A stretch of 64,000 bases of DNA from Microscilla marina ATCC 23134 (GTDB lineage: Bacteria; Bacteroidota; Bacteroidia; Cytophagales; Microscillaceae): NCBI RefSeq assembly GCF_000169175.1, contig NZ_AAWS01000022.1, positions 78,923 through 142,922 of the forward strand. The letters run 5' to 3'. Position 1 is the stretch's first letter. Each line of letters opens with the position of its first letter. The notes below the pieces were generated by a model. The model saw only the letters and a program-made list of their open reading frames with translations, did not search any database and had not been told where the DNA came from. A program made the position numbers and the translations under genes. Below, piece by piece: positions 43,621-52,559 of the stretch.

Positions 43621-43667
43621 AAGCCCTCATTCGTATATCAAAAAGCGAGTGAGGGCTTTTATTTTTT
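43621..43667 (+). terminator. Terminator after the AhpD-like gene
   Basis: A 13-bp stem with one G-U pair (43621-43633 with 43646-43658) followed by a T-rich tail. Confidence 0.83.
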
Positions 43668-43777
43668 TCAAATAAGACAGTGATTGCTAAGGTTTATCAA
43701 AGTCCTGTTCACAGGGCAGACATGTTGCTAAGTGTATAAATTGTGCGTATGGTTTTATAAAAAATATTTGGTTATCT

Positions 43778-44335
43778 ATGAAACAACTAGTTTATACTAC
43801 GCTCCATGGCCCTCAGGAGATAAAACAACTACTGGCTTTACAGCAACGCAACTTGCCTGTAAACATAAGCACCAGTGAGGCACATGAACAGGGGTTTGTA
43901 ACAGTAGAACACGATTTTGAATTGATGCAAGCCATGAACAGTACCGAAGCCCACATCATAGCCAAAGACGGTGACACTGTGGTAGGGTATTGTTTGGTAA
44001 TGTTAGAAAGTTTTCAAGACCGTATTCCAGTGCTCCAGCCTATGTTTGACCTTTTTGGTAACCTTAGCTATCGGCAAAAACCGTTGAGTGACTATTGCTT
44101 TTTTGTGATGGGGCAAGTTTGCATTGACAAAGCTTACCGGGGGCAAGGGGTGTTTGACGGGATGTATGCTCAATTGGGGCAGGTGTATGGCAGCAAGTAC
44201 GATTTTGTGGTGACTGAAGTAGCCACCCGCAATCAGCGTTCAATCAAAGCCCATGCGCGGGTAGGTTTTCAACTCTTGCACCAATATACTGACCCTCGCG
44301 GTGAAGCCTGGGATATTATCTTGTGGGATTTTTAG
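43778..44335 (+). CDS. GNAT-family N-acetyltransferase
   Basis: 185 residues with the GNAT core. The VGYCLVMLESF strand is followed by a long insertion (about 78-110) and then the acetyl-CoA motif A, MGQVCIDKAYRGQGVFDGMYAQL, whose RGQG loop binds the pyrophosphate. Motif B follows as NQRSIKAHARVGFQLL. Soluble cytoplasmic enzyme; the acceptor is unknown. Its stop codon lies at the edge of a repeat array that fills the space to the convergent lptD gene. Confidence 0.9.
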   Translation: MKQLVYTTLHGPQEIKQLLALQQRNLPVNISTSEAHEQGFVTVEHDFELMQAMNSTEAHIIAKDGDTVVGYCLVMLESFQDRIPVLQPMFDLFGNLSYRQKPLSDYCFFVMGQVCIDKAYRGQGVFDGMYAQLGQVYGSKYDFVVTEVATRNQRSIKAHARVGFQLLHQYTDPRGEAWDIILWDF

Positions 44336-44619
44336 CTTTTTCTTGACTGTTTGTATTGAGCCTTTAGCTTTAGTTTAACTATTTGTACGGAGCCTTTAGC
44401 TTTTTCTTGAGCTACGCTAAGTTTTTAACCTTTAGCCCTTGCTCGATGGTGATTGTTATATTTGCGAAAGCGAGAAAACTACACGAAGACCGGAAAGGCT
44501 AAAGCTTCACGAAGAACAGAAAAGCTAAAGGCTAAAGCTCCACAAAGAACAGAAAAGCTAAAGGCTAAACCCCCGCGAAGACCAGAAAGGCTAAAGGCTA
44601 CACAAAGACCAAAAAAGCC
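44336..44619. repeat. Short inverted repeat array with conserved core
   Basis: The left part carries AGCCTTTAGCTTTAGTTTAACT units, and the right part carries GAAGACCAGAAAGGCTAAAGG-type units that are their rough complements. Between them lies the core 44441-44474, which matches 52181-52214 with four differences. Within the core, CTCG and CGAG can pair; in the other copy the pair is kept by a G-U. The array fills the whole 3'-3' gap between the GNAT gene and lptD. Confidence 0.78.
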
Positions 44620-47349
44620 CTAATTATCAAACCAGGTACGGCGGCGACTAAGCTTTAAATCCTGAAGAATGGCTGCCTTTACCTTGAGGTCAAACGTAAA
44701 TGACTGAAACTGACCAAAAGGAATCCAACCAAAACTCATCTCCCAACAATGCAAGTCTTTGTATACATTGAGCGAGGTATAAGATAAAGTTTTGGCGTCA
44801 AAATCATACCCCGAAGTAGCACTTATTTTCCAGGTTTTCGACAAGCTTACATCCCCGTTAAAGTTGAGGTTTCGGGTAACAACACTTTTCTGAAAACCTT
44901 GTTTGGAATAGCTCATATTAAAACTCATATTAAGCCGCCAGGGAATCTCAAAGTCTACATAAGCATTAGGGTCATTCATTATTTGCCTTTGGGTAAGCTC
45001 TGAGTTTTCTCTGGCATCATTGAGCTGATTCATCTTTTTTTGCCGCTTTCGCCTAAACGACTCTGGAGTAAAGTTAGCCGACAGTGCAATGCTTGCCTGG
45101 TTTATTTGTCCCCTTATCTGAGGGTTGGTAATGCTCAAGTCTCGTGACCAGGCGTATACATCACGTTGGCGTTGAATAATGTTGCCTCCTTCATTGCTTA
45201 CCAGTTCCCAGGTGTAGGGGTCGTAAGTAGCCGTAGAATTAAGATCTATAAAACCCAGCAAACGGGTACGTGCCGTAATAGACACCCTGGTGAGGTTAAA
45301 CGAGTCTGCCAGAAAATTGTACCCACTGGCAAACGAAAGGTTTTCTAACAATTTTATTTTTTTAGTACCCTCAGCATTGGTGGTGTCTTTATCGTCTTTT
45401 ACCTTCATCTCTACCGTGTTTGACAATGAGAAGCCCATTACGGCACTTTTGCCCCCTGCGGGTGCCCCTTGTACAAAGCCAGCGCCATTATAACGCGAAA
45501 CGAGTGTACCCTCAGGATTTGAAGTAGTTCTTACATTTTGGAAATAGTCATAGCGTGCTTCGGAGAAATCGGGGCGGTAAGAAAAGCTCACCGATGGGTT
45601 CATGATGTGGCGAATGCCCACTACCTTTTTGCTCAGAAAACGAATATTTTGGTAAGTACCATAAATCCGCGTGTTGAGCGATATACTGGCATTGTACGAC
45701 GAAGCACGTGAAAACCCATTCAATGTGTCAACCACTACCGCGTCGGGGTTAGAGTCGTCGTAGTTTAGTTTCTTGGGGTACCACCATTCTTCGTAAGAAA
45801 AAGTAGGGTTTAAACTTATGTATTTGAACAGTTTCATAGTAGTAGACACCGGAATGGTATGCTTGATGCCCATACTACCCCGGCGGCTAATGATAGCCCA
45901 GTTAGCAAAATTAAAATCTACCTTTGCCGTATCGAGTCCATTGGGTGAGGTAAACGCCCCTGGTGACGGCGCCTGGTTGGTAAGGCGGTTGGTAGCCGAT
46001 GCGGTATAAGAAAAACTCAGGTTTTGGATGGGGTTTTTAGCGGCTTTTCCTTTTTTCTTAAAGGGATAAACCCGGTTCATCTGCAGGTTTATTTCGGGCA
46101 AACTCATATTCATAATTTCAGTTTGCACATTTTGATCGTGCCTGAGGTTAACTCCCAGGTTAAAAGGAATTTCGCCTACATTAAAAGTATTGCTGTACGA
46201 AATACTAGAGTTAAAAGTATTGGACAGGCGATTTTCTGTCTGAAACGTGTTATTGGCGTTGTACCTGGAAGACCCAGCCCTTACCGATGCCGAAAAACGT
46301 GCCGACCCTCTGGGCACTGGCGAGTGGTTCCAGGTGACCCAAAAATCTTCTGAGACTGCCCTGTTCAAGTCACCCGTAATGTTTTTGTTAAATGCCAACG
46401 ATGCCGAACCGTTGAATCTGTACCGCTTTTTGTATTCTGTGTTCATTGTGGCTCCCCAACTACCATTGGTATAAAAGTCGGTGAGAAAAGTAATGCCTAT
46501 ATAAGGGTTTACTGCCCAGTAATATCCCCCTTGCCGCAAAAAGAAACCCCGTTCTCTTTCTTCGCCATAAGTGGGTATAATAATGCCTGAAGTATTGCGG
46601 GAGGTAAACGGAAATATACCAAACAAAAAGCCCAGTGGGGTAGGGGAGTCTTTGATATAAAGGTTGAAAGGTCCCGTTACGATTTGCTTTTCTGGTACCA
46701 GCTTTAGTTTATAAGATTGGATATGAAAATGAGGGTTGGCAAGGTTGCAGGTAGTATATTTACCATTGAGCCCAAAAGTTTCGTTTTTTTCGTTTTTCTT
46801 GGCCTTTTCCAGAATAATGTAGCCTTCTCCTTGTTTGGTTACTACCCGGTTGATAATTCCCTTGCGGGTTTTGTAGTTGTATACCATAGAGTCAGCTTCA
46901 TAGGAGCCTGCATCATCTTTAAACACCGGGCGCCCAATGACCTTGCCGGTTGAATCATCTTTGATAGCTTTTGCCGTGATAAGATTGGTTTTCATGTTAA
47001 TCTCTATAAATGCGGCTGTAAGCTTGGTAGCGCCATAGTCTACTTTGGCCTCTCCATAGAGGTACATTATTTTGCCGGTTACATCCATCATGATTGAGTC
47101 ACGGGCATCATATTTTATCGTAGTGGTAATGTCGCCTTTGGGAGGGCGTTGGGTGTTGTTTTTACGGGTACTATCGCCCAGGCGTACTTCGGTAGAGTCT
47201 CGTATTTTGGTGGTGTCTGATCGCTCAATGTCAACTGTGGTGTTTTTTTTAAGGCTATCTTTGGTTGTTATCTGCCCTTGCACTGCCTGCGATGCAAACA
47301 TCACAACTAACATTATCCACACTCCCCAAAATTTAGGCATATTGCACAT
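44620..47349 (-). CDS. lptD: LptD-like outer-membrane LPS-assembly protein
   Basis: 909 residues (MCNMPK; the ATG at 47340 is an equally good start). A signal peptide (about 4-26, ending VQGQ) is followed by a Ser/Thr/Asp-rich linker. The periplasmic OstA/LptA-like jellyroll lies at about 75-230: GKIMYLYGEAKVDYG ... LTAAFIEI ... YTTCNLANPHFHI. Then comes a long beta-barrel of alternating strands to the C-terminus (FTSRNTSGIIIPTYG ... FTFDLKVKA). This matches the Bacteroidetes LptD family, which inserts lipopolysaccharide into the outer leaflet. Divergently, an amidase and mlaD follow, an envelope-gene neighbourhood. A fold-back element occupies its upstream region. Confidence 0.9.
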   Translation of the reverse strand: MCNMPKFWGVWIMLVVMFASQAVQGQITTKDSLKKNTTVDIERSDTTKIRDSTEVRLGDSTRKNNTQRPPKGDITTTIKYDARDSIMMDVTGKIMYLYGEAKVDYGATKLTAAFIEINMKTNLITAKAIKDDSTGKVIGRPVFKDDAGSYEADSMVYNYKTRKGIINRVVTKQGEGYIILEKAKKNEKNETFGLNGKYTTCNLANPHFHIQSYKLKLVPEKQIVTGPFNLYIKDSPTPLGFLFGIFPFTSRNTSGIIIPTYGEERERGFFLRQGGYYWAVNPYIGITFLTDFYTNGSWGATMNTEYKKRYRFNGSASLAFNKNITGDLNRAVSEDFWVTWNHSPVPRGSARFSASVRAGSSRYNANNTFQTENRLSNTFNSSISYSNTFNVGEIPFNLGVNLRHDQNVQTEIMNMSLPEINLQMNRVYPFKKKGKAAKNPIQNLSFSYTASATNRLTNQAPSPGAFTSPNGLDTAKVDFNFANWAIISRRGSMGIKHTIPVSTTMKLFKYISLNPTFSYEEWWYPKKLNYDDSNPDAVVVDTLNGFSRASSYNASISLNTRIYGTYQNIRFLSKKVVGIRHIMNPSVSFSYRPDFSEARYDYFQNVRTTSNPEGTLVSRYNGAGFVQGAPAGGKSAVMGFSLSNTVEMKVKDDKDTTNAEGTKKIKLLENLSFASGYNFLADSFNLTRVSITARTRLLGFIDLNSTATYDPYTWELVSNEGGNIIQRQRDVYAWSRDLSITNPQIRGQINQASIALSANFTPESFRRKRQKKMNQLNDARENSELTQRQIMNDPNAYVDFEIPWRLNMSFNMSYSKQGFQKSVVTRNLNFNGDVSLSKTWKISATSGYDFDAKTLSYTSLNVYKDLHCWEMSFGWIPFGQFQSFTFDLKVKAAILQDLKLSRRRTWFDN

Positions 47350-47385
47350 ACTTTCTTTACTTCTGTTCTTTATATGTTTTCTCTG

Positions 47386-47548
47386 AGAGTATGTTTAAAT
47401 TTTGCCTTCGGAGTTAAAAATGATGAGTTTTTTGTGTTGGCGAGGCGTATTTTTAAGGGAATAGCCATAGCTATTGACGCAAAAATCAACAAAGTCAGCG
47501 CGTAAAAATCTCTTTTTTAACCCAGATTATGATTTTTAAACATACTCT
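47386..47548. repeat. Fold-back element with conserved central hairpin, copy C
   Basis: Perfect 14-base inverted ends (47386-47399 with 47535-47548). The arms continue with imperfect complementarity, including GTTAAAAA and TTTTTTAAC. The midpoint carries the hairpin AATAGC-CATA-GCTATT (47460-47475), the same core as in the elements at 22706 and 28984. It lies between the divergent lptD and amidase start codons, so both promoters must coexist with it. Confidence 0.8.
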
Positions 47549-47650
47549 GAAACTGTTATCAAGGCAAAACCAGCCACAAATTTATATATTATCTTTTTCA
47601 AATTTCTTTAAAAAAATCACAATTTTGCAACAAAAATAATACGAGCAACC

Positions 47651-48478
47651 ATGTTGAAACGTCTCTTGTTGATTTCTTGCCTTTTTATTGTCTGTATCAG
47701 TACCTCTTTTTTGCCTGTTCATGTCTCACAAGCGCCTGATAAAAGTGAAGTGTTGCTTGGTTACAAGGTAAAAACAGTAGTGATAGATGCCGGGCATGGT
47801 GGCAAAGACCCTGGTACATTGGGCAAACATACCAAAGAAAAAAATATCACCCTAAGAGTTGCGTTGGAACTTGGGCGAATCATCAAAAGAAATTTGCCGG
47901 GCGTAAAGGTAGTTTATACCCGAACTACTGACAAGTTTGTAGAGCTTTATCGCCGTACAGAGTTAGCCAACCGTATCAAAGCCGATCTTTTTATCTCTAT
48001 ACATTGCAATGCTGCCGCGCGCAAAGCCCGTAACCGCAGCAGAGCAAAAGGAGCTGAAGTATACGTCATGGGTAACCATGTATCGGAGGACAATCTGGCG
48101 ATAGCCAAGCGCGAAAATTCCTCTATATTGCTTGAAAAAAACTATCAACGCAATTATGGTGGGTTTGATCCCAACTCTCCCCAGTCTTATATATTATTGG
48201 CCATGAGCCAACAAGTACACATGAAGCATAGCCTAAACTTTGCCCGTAAGATTGACTGGGAGATAAAAAACAAGGTAAGGCGCAAAACCCGTGGAGTAAA
48301 GCAGGCAGGGTTTTATGTGTTGGCGCGTACCGCCATGCCCAGTGTATTGGTAGAGCTGGGTTTTTTGTCTAACCCCGGAGAAGAACGGTTTTTAAATGAT
48401 GCATTGGGGCAAATTTATATGGCGTCTGCCATTTTTAGAGCATTTAGGGCGTATAAGAAAGAGCTAGAGGTGAAATAA
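47651..48478 (+). CDS. N-acetylmuramoyl-L-alanine amidase (Amidase_3)
   Basis: 275 residues with a signal peptide (about 1-25). The zinc amidase domain spans about 36-270. Zinc ligands are visible: His in IDAGHGGKDPG, Glu in the KEKNITLRVALELG helix, and His in FISIHCNAA. The catalytic Glu is in SVLVELGFLSNPGEERFL near the C-terminus. It cleaves the bond between N-acetylmuramic acid and L-alanine in peptidoglycan, probably during cell separation, in the periplasm. There is no added wall-binding domain. It precedes mlaD, as commonly seen in Bacteroidetes, but a 756-base repeat-bearing spacer separates them here. Confidence 0.93.
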   Translation: MLKRLLLISCLFIVCISTSFLPVHVSQAPDKSEVLLGYKVKTVVIDAGHGGKDPGTLGKHTKEKNITLRVALELGRIIKRNLPGVKVVYTRTTDKFVELYRRTELANRIKADLFISIHCNAAARKARNRSRAKGAEVYVMGNHVSEDNLAIAKRENSSILLEKNYQRNYGGFDPNSPQSYILLAMSQQVHMKHSLNFARKIDWEIKNKVRRKTRGVKQAGFYVLARTAMPSVLVELGFLSNPGEERFLNDALGQIYMASAIFRAFRAYKKELEVK

Positions 48479-48631
48479 ATATTAAGCCGGCATCAGCGCT
48501 ATAAGTAGAACTTATTTATTTTATATTTAATGATGGTTGAGTACCTAACTGAAACAAAAGAGAATAAAAACTATCAATTAAATTTAAACTTTTGATTAGT
48601 AATCATAAATTTGAATAGTTTTCTATATTAC

Positions 48632-49054
48632 AATACTCCGCAGTGATTTTAGTCAAAGTTGTTTGCTGGTTGTCAGTTGTTTATGAATTTAAAAACTATT
48701 TAATTGGGTGTTTAGGCGTAAAACCGAAACACTTTTAAAAATAAAGTGAGTACGCAATCTTAATATAAAATACTGGTTTACAGCATTTAACAAGGTGAAC
48801 TCTTACTCAAATGAGCTATGGACTATAGGCTAAATACTTTTATTTAACTACGTTTTTTATAAGTTACTAAAAATCAACATGATAGAAAAAGTGCAGTTAC
48901 CTGTGAACCGAATCTATTTCTAAATCCCGATTTATATTTATCGGGGCAGCAATTTGCTGTGATGAGTTCAACGCAGTTAACCAGGGTGTAGCACCGATAT
49001 TCATCGGTATCTAAAGACTTGCGACTTGTCGCTTGAAGCTTGCCCCTGCAGGCG
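48632..49054 (-). repeat. Dispersed multi-hairpin repeat, full copy, plus associated short repeat
   Basis: 48632-48670 matches 15474-15510. 48841-49054 is a full copy on the minus strand of the repeat at 38283-38500 without its GC-rich insertion. It contains four short self-complementary blocks: GCGAC-AA-GTCGC, ACCGAT-GAAT-ATCGGT, CAGCAA-ATTGCTG and CCCGAT..ATCGGG. The remainder of the spacer 48479-49234 holds no gene. The promoter of mlaD must lie in 49055-49234. Confidence 0.78.
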
Positions 49055-49234
49055 CTATGGACTATTGATATTATACACACCTAACAAAAAGGGGTGATTT
49101 GGTGATGAATCGCTTAAGTTATATGTGTAGCACCATTTAATTAACAAAAGACATAGAAAGACAATACAGTCCAGAAGTTAAAAACAAACTGATGGTTGTA
49201 TCTGTTTGATTGACAGAAACTTTATACCCATTAC

Positions 49235-50206
49235 ATGAACATATCTAAAGAATTTAAAATTGGTTTGCTTGCCTTAGTGGCTGGGGCAGCTTTATATCTG
49301 GGGTTTAACTTTTTGAAAGGTTCTAACTTCTTTTCAAGTGCCAACCATTACTATGTGATGTATTCCGATATCAAAGGTTTAACCGTGTCGAACCCGGTAA
49401 CGGTCAATGGTTTTCAGGTAGGAAGGGTGAGAGAAATTAAGATACTGCAAAAAGACAATAACAAAATGATGGTAGATGTAGCATTGCGTGGCGACTTGGT
49501 ATTGGGCAAAGATGCCTCTATAAAGTTGGGGTCGGTAGACCTGCTAAGTGGTATGCAGCTCATGCTCAATGTGGGCAAAGCTGACCTGAACAACCCTGAC
49601 AACAACCTACAGCACGGCGACACCATAAAGAACGCTGCCTATATGGATGGTATGCTCGACAAGGTGACCAAACATGTAGAACCTCTCACCAAAAAAATAG
49701 ACTCTACCCTTATTTATGTCAATGAGCTGCTCAAAGAACTGGGCGGGACAGGTACCAAAGTGAAAGAAGTACTTAGCAATACGGCAAGCCTGACTGGAAC
49801 GCTCGACAATACACTCAAAACACAAGGGAGCAACATCGACGTTATTATGCGAAACTTAAAGTCTTTGTCTGTTTCGTTGATAGAGACAGAAAAAAGCGTG
49901 AAGCCTATCATTGCCAAGGTTGATAATATTGCCAGCAAAGCAGAAAAACTTGAACTTGACAAAACTATCCAAAAGGTCGAAAACACTGTTGCTCAACTCA
50001 ACGAAGTAATTGAAACGGTTAATCAGGGGCAGGGAACATTGGGCAAATTGATCAAAAACGACTCTTTGTACAACAACCTGGAGAGGCTCACCGGCAATCT
50101 TGACAAAGTATTGATTGATTTTAGGGAAAACCCTAAAAAATATGTCCACTTCTCGGTGTTTGGAAAGAAGGATAAAAAGAAGAAGGATAAAAAAAGTAAA
50201 AAGTAA
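49235..50206 (+). CDS. MlaD/MCE-family lipid-transport protein
   Basis: 323 residues. A single N-terminal membrane anchor (about 9-27) precedes an MCE domain (about 37-115: YSDIKGLTVSNPVTVNGFQVGRV ... LDLLSGMQLML-like strand), the MlaD hallmark. A long helical region follows (about 130-295) that should form the coiled-coil tube of a hexamer. The C-terminus is a Lys/Asp-rich tail of about 20 residues. MlaD-type proteins shuttle phospholipids between the membranes, working with an MlaE permease and MlaF ATPase, neither of which is adjacent. Inner membrane, facing the periplasm. Confidence 0.92.
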   Translation: MNISKEFKIGLLALVAGAALYLGFNFLKGSNFFSSANHYYVMYSDIKGLTVSNPVTVNGFQVGRVREIKILQKDNNKMMVDVALRGDLVLGKDASIKLGSVDLLSGMQLMLNVGKADLNNPDNNLQHGDTIKNAAYMDGMLDKVTKHVEPLTKKIDSTLIYVNELLKELGGTGTKVKEVLSNTASLTGTLDNTLKTQGSNIDVIMRNLKSLSVSLIETEKSVKPIIAKVDNIASKAEKLELDKTIQKVENTVAQLNEVIETVNQGQGTLGKLIKNDSLYNNLERLTGNLDKVLIDFRENPKKYVHFSVFGKKDKKKKDKKSKK

Positions 50207-50229
50207 AATATCGAATTTATACCCTTATG

Positions 50230-50280
50230 AAAGTCTTTTTGAAAGTGATTGTAAAATCTTTCAAAAAGACTTTTTTTTAT
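50230..50280 (+). terminator. Terminator of mlaD
   Basis: A perfect 16-bp stem (50230-50245 with 50258-50273), a 12-nt loop and eight T. Confidence 0.88.
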
Positions 50281-50471
50281 TAAATAAATTCAAAAAAGCC
50301 TGATTATTCCCTCTAGTCATTTTCTTAACTGAGATAGATCATTTTTTTTCCTGTTTTTTTTTGTAAGATGCTCAAAAATAGCTTTTAAATACTGACAAAG
50401 GTCATTTTTTTCAATGCTATTTTAACTCAAATTTGTACAATTATTTTCCAAGACAGTTAAAAAAAAGAGAT

Positions 50472-51641
50472 ATGTCAACTTACCACTCATTAGGGAAAAT
50501 ACCCAAGAAAAGACACATTCAGTTTAGCAATAATCAAGGAGGACTTTACTCTGAAGAGTTGTTTGGTACAATGGGTTTTTCGGGAAAATACTCAAATGTT
50601 TACCACATTCACCCACCTACTCAGGTAAAGCACGCCGGCGAACCTATCGACATTAGCCCTGAGATAGCCATTGAGAAGAACTTAAAAAACATGAGTTTTA
50701 AAGGTTTCGATATTGAGCCACAGGACGACTACCTGGCGAGCCGTAAACCTTTGATGGTAAATAACGATTTGCATGTGATCATTGCTGCGCCTCGCAAAAC
50801 CATGGATTACTTTTACAAAAATGTGGAAGCTGATGAAATGTTGTTTGTACATAAAGGATCAGGCACGCTCAAAACTATGTTTGGTAGCCTGCAGTTTGAA
50901 TATGGCGACTATGTGGTGATTCCGAAGGGAATGATTTATCAATTGCATTTTGATACTGAAGACAATCGTTTGCTCATTGTAGAGTCGTTTAGCTCGGTAG
51001 AAACCCCCAAAAGGTACCGCAACGAATATGGCCAGTTGCTTGAGCACTCCCCGTTTTGCGAAAGAGATATAAAACGCCCTACTGCTTTGGAAACTTATGA
51101 CGAAGTGGGTGATTTTGATGTACGTATTAAAAAGCACGGAGCCATTTACCCTTATGTATATGCCAACCACCCTTTTGACGTAGTAGGTTGGGACGGTTTT
51201 CATTACCCGTATGCTTTTTCTATCCACGATTTTGAACCCATCACTGGTCGCATTCACATGCCGCCACCTATCCATCAGACGTTTGAGGCGCACAACTTTG
51301 TGATCTGCTCTTTTGTTCCGCGTATGTACGACTATCACCCTGAGGCTATTCCCGCTCCTTACAACCATAGCAATATCGACTCCGACGAGGTGTTGTATTA
51401 TGTAGATGGTGATTTTATGAGCCGCAACGGTATTACTAAAGGGCAACTTACCCTGCATCCTGGTGGTTTGGTACATGGGCCTCACCCTGGTGCAGTAGAG
51501 CGCAGCATTGGCAAAAAAGAAACCCAGGAGCTTGCGGTCATGATCGACCCTTTTAACCCTTTCAAGATCACCAAAGAAGCCATGGGCATCGAAGTTCCCG
51601 ATTATTATAAGTCGTGGCTGGCAGAGCACGTGAGCATTTAG
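50472..51641 (+). CDS. hmgA: Homogentisate 1,2-dioxygenase
   Basis: 389 residues from the ATG at 50472; the frame is open 13 codons upstream, but MSTYHSLGKIP is the natural start. Cupin fold. The N-terminal cupin contains HKGSGTLKTMFGSLQFEYGDYVVIPKG (about 136-162). The C-terminal cupin carries the iron-site segments HMPPPIHQTFEAHNFVIC and LTLHPGGLVHGPHPG, which supply the usual His-Glu-His ligands. It opens the ring of homogentisate to maleylacetoacetate in tyrosine and phenylalanine breakdown. The next gene, hppD, makes its substrate. The two are read in the same direction but separated by a 0.9 kb repeat array. Confidence 0.93.
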   Translation: MSTYHSLGKIPKKRHIQFSNNQGGLYSEELFGTMGFSGKYSNVYHIHPPTQVKHAGEPIDISPEIAIEKNLKNMSFKGFDIEPQDDYLASRKPLMVNNDLHVIIAAPRKTMDYFYKNVEADEMLFVHKGSGTLKTMFGSLQFEYGDYVVIPKGMIYQLHFDTEDNRLLIVESFSSVETPKRYRNEYGQLLEHSPFCERDIKRPTALETYDEVGDFDVRIKKHGAIYPYVYANHPFDVVGWDGFHYPYAFSIHDFEPITGRIHMPPPIHQTFEAHNFVICSFVPRMYDYHPEAIPAPYNHSNIDSDEVLYYVDGDFMSRNGITKGQLTLHPGGLVHGPHPGAVERSIGKKETQELAVMIDPFNPFKITKEAMGIEVPDYYKSWLAEHVSI

Positions 51642-52545
51642 TTTTTTTGAGCTACGCTGATTTTTAGCCTTTAGCTTTAGTTTAACTGTTTGTAGGGGTC
51701 TTTTAGCCTTTTTTTGAGCTACGCTGATTTTTAGCCTTTAGCTTTAGTTTAACTGTTTGTAGGGGGCTTTTAGCTTTTTTTTGAGCTACGCTGATTTTTA
51801 GCCTTTAGCTTTAGTTTAACTGTTTGTAGGGGTCTTTTAGCTTTTTTTTGAGCTACGCTGATTTTTAGCCTTTAGCTTTAGTTTAACTGTTTGTAGGGGG
51901 CTTTTAGCTTTTTTTTGAGCTACGCTGATTTTTAGCCTTTAGCTTTAGTTTAACTGTTTGTAGGGGTCTTTTAGCCTTTTTTTGAGCTACGCTGATTTTT
52001 AGCCTTTAGCTTTAGTTTAACTGTTTGTAGGGGGCTTTTAGCCTTTTTTTGAGCTACGCTGATTTTTAGCCTTTAGCCTTAGTTTAACTGTTTGTAGAGG
52101 TCTTTTAGCTTTTTTTTGAGCTACGCTGATTTTTAGCCTTTAGCTTTAGTTTAACTGTTTGTAGGGGGCTTTTAGTTTTTGCTTGATGGTAATTATCATA
52201 TTTGCGAAAGCGAGAAAAACTATACGAAGACCAAAAAGGCTAAAAGTCAACGGCTAAAGCTACGCAAAGACCAGAAAGGCTAAAGGCTAAAACTACACAA
52301 AGAATAAAAAAACTAACGGCTAACCCCCACGAAGAACAGAAAGGCTAAAAGCTACACCCCTGCGAAGACCAGAAAGGCTAAAGGCTAATAAAGCTACGCA
52401 AAGAACAAAAAGGCTAACAGCTAACCCCCACGAGGAACAGAAAGGCTAAAAGCTAATGGCTAAAGCTACACGAAGACCAGAAAGGCTAAAGGCTAATAAA
52501 GCTACACAAAGAACAAAAAGGCTAACAGCTACACAAACACCCAAA
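51642..52545. repeat. Eight-copy 67-bp tandem array facing a complementary degenerate array
   Basis: The GCTACGCTGA mark recurs at 51651, 51718, 51785, 51852, 51919, 51986, 52053 and 52120, exactly 67 bases apart. Units alternate between a GGGTC and a GGGGC variant, so the recent copying unit was a 134-bp dimer. After the last unit comes the core 52181-52214, related to 44441-44474. Then about 330 bases of irregular repeats follow, of the form GAAGACCAGAAAGGCTAAAGGCTAA, roughly the reverse complement of the CTTTAGCC part of the left units. 67 is not a multiple of three and no frame stays open, so it is not coding. No spacer-repeat alternation, so not CRISPR. Confidence 0.9.
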
Positions 52546-52559
52546 AAAGAAAAATAAAT

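Noticed and set aside
50859..51629. 256-codon minus-strand ORF opposite hmgA
   Set aside because: Antisense shadow; the plus strand encodes a well-conserved enzyme in full.
51642..52545. CRISPR array
   Set aside because: The 67-base units are contiguous with no unique spacers, and no cas genes are in the window.
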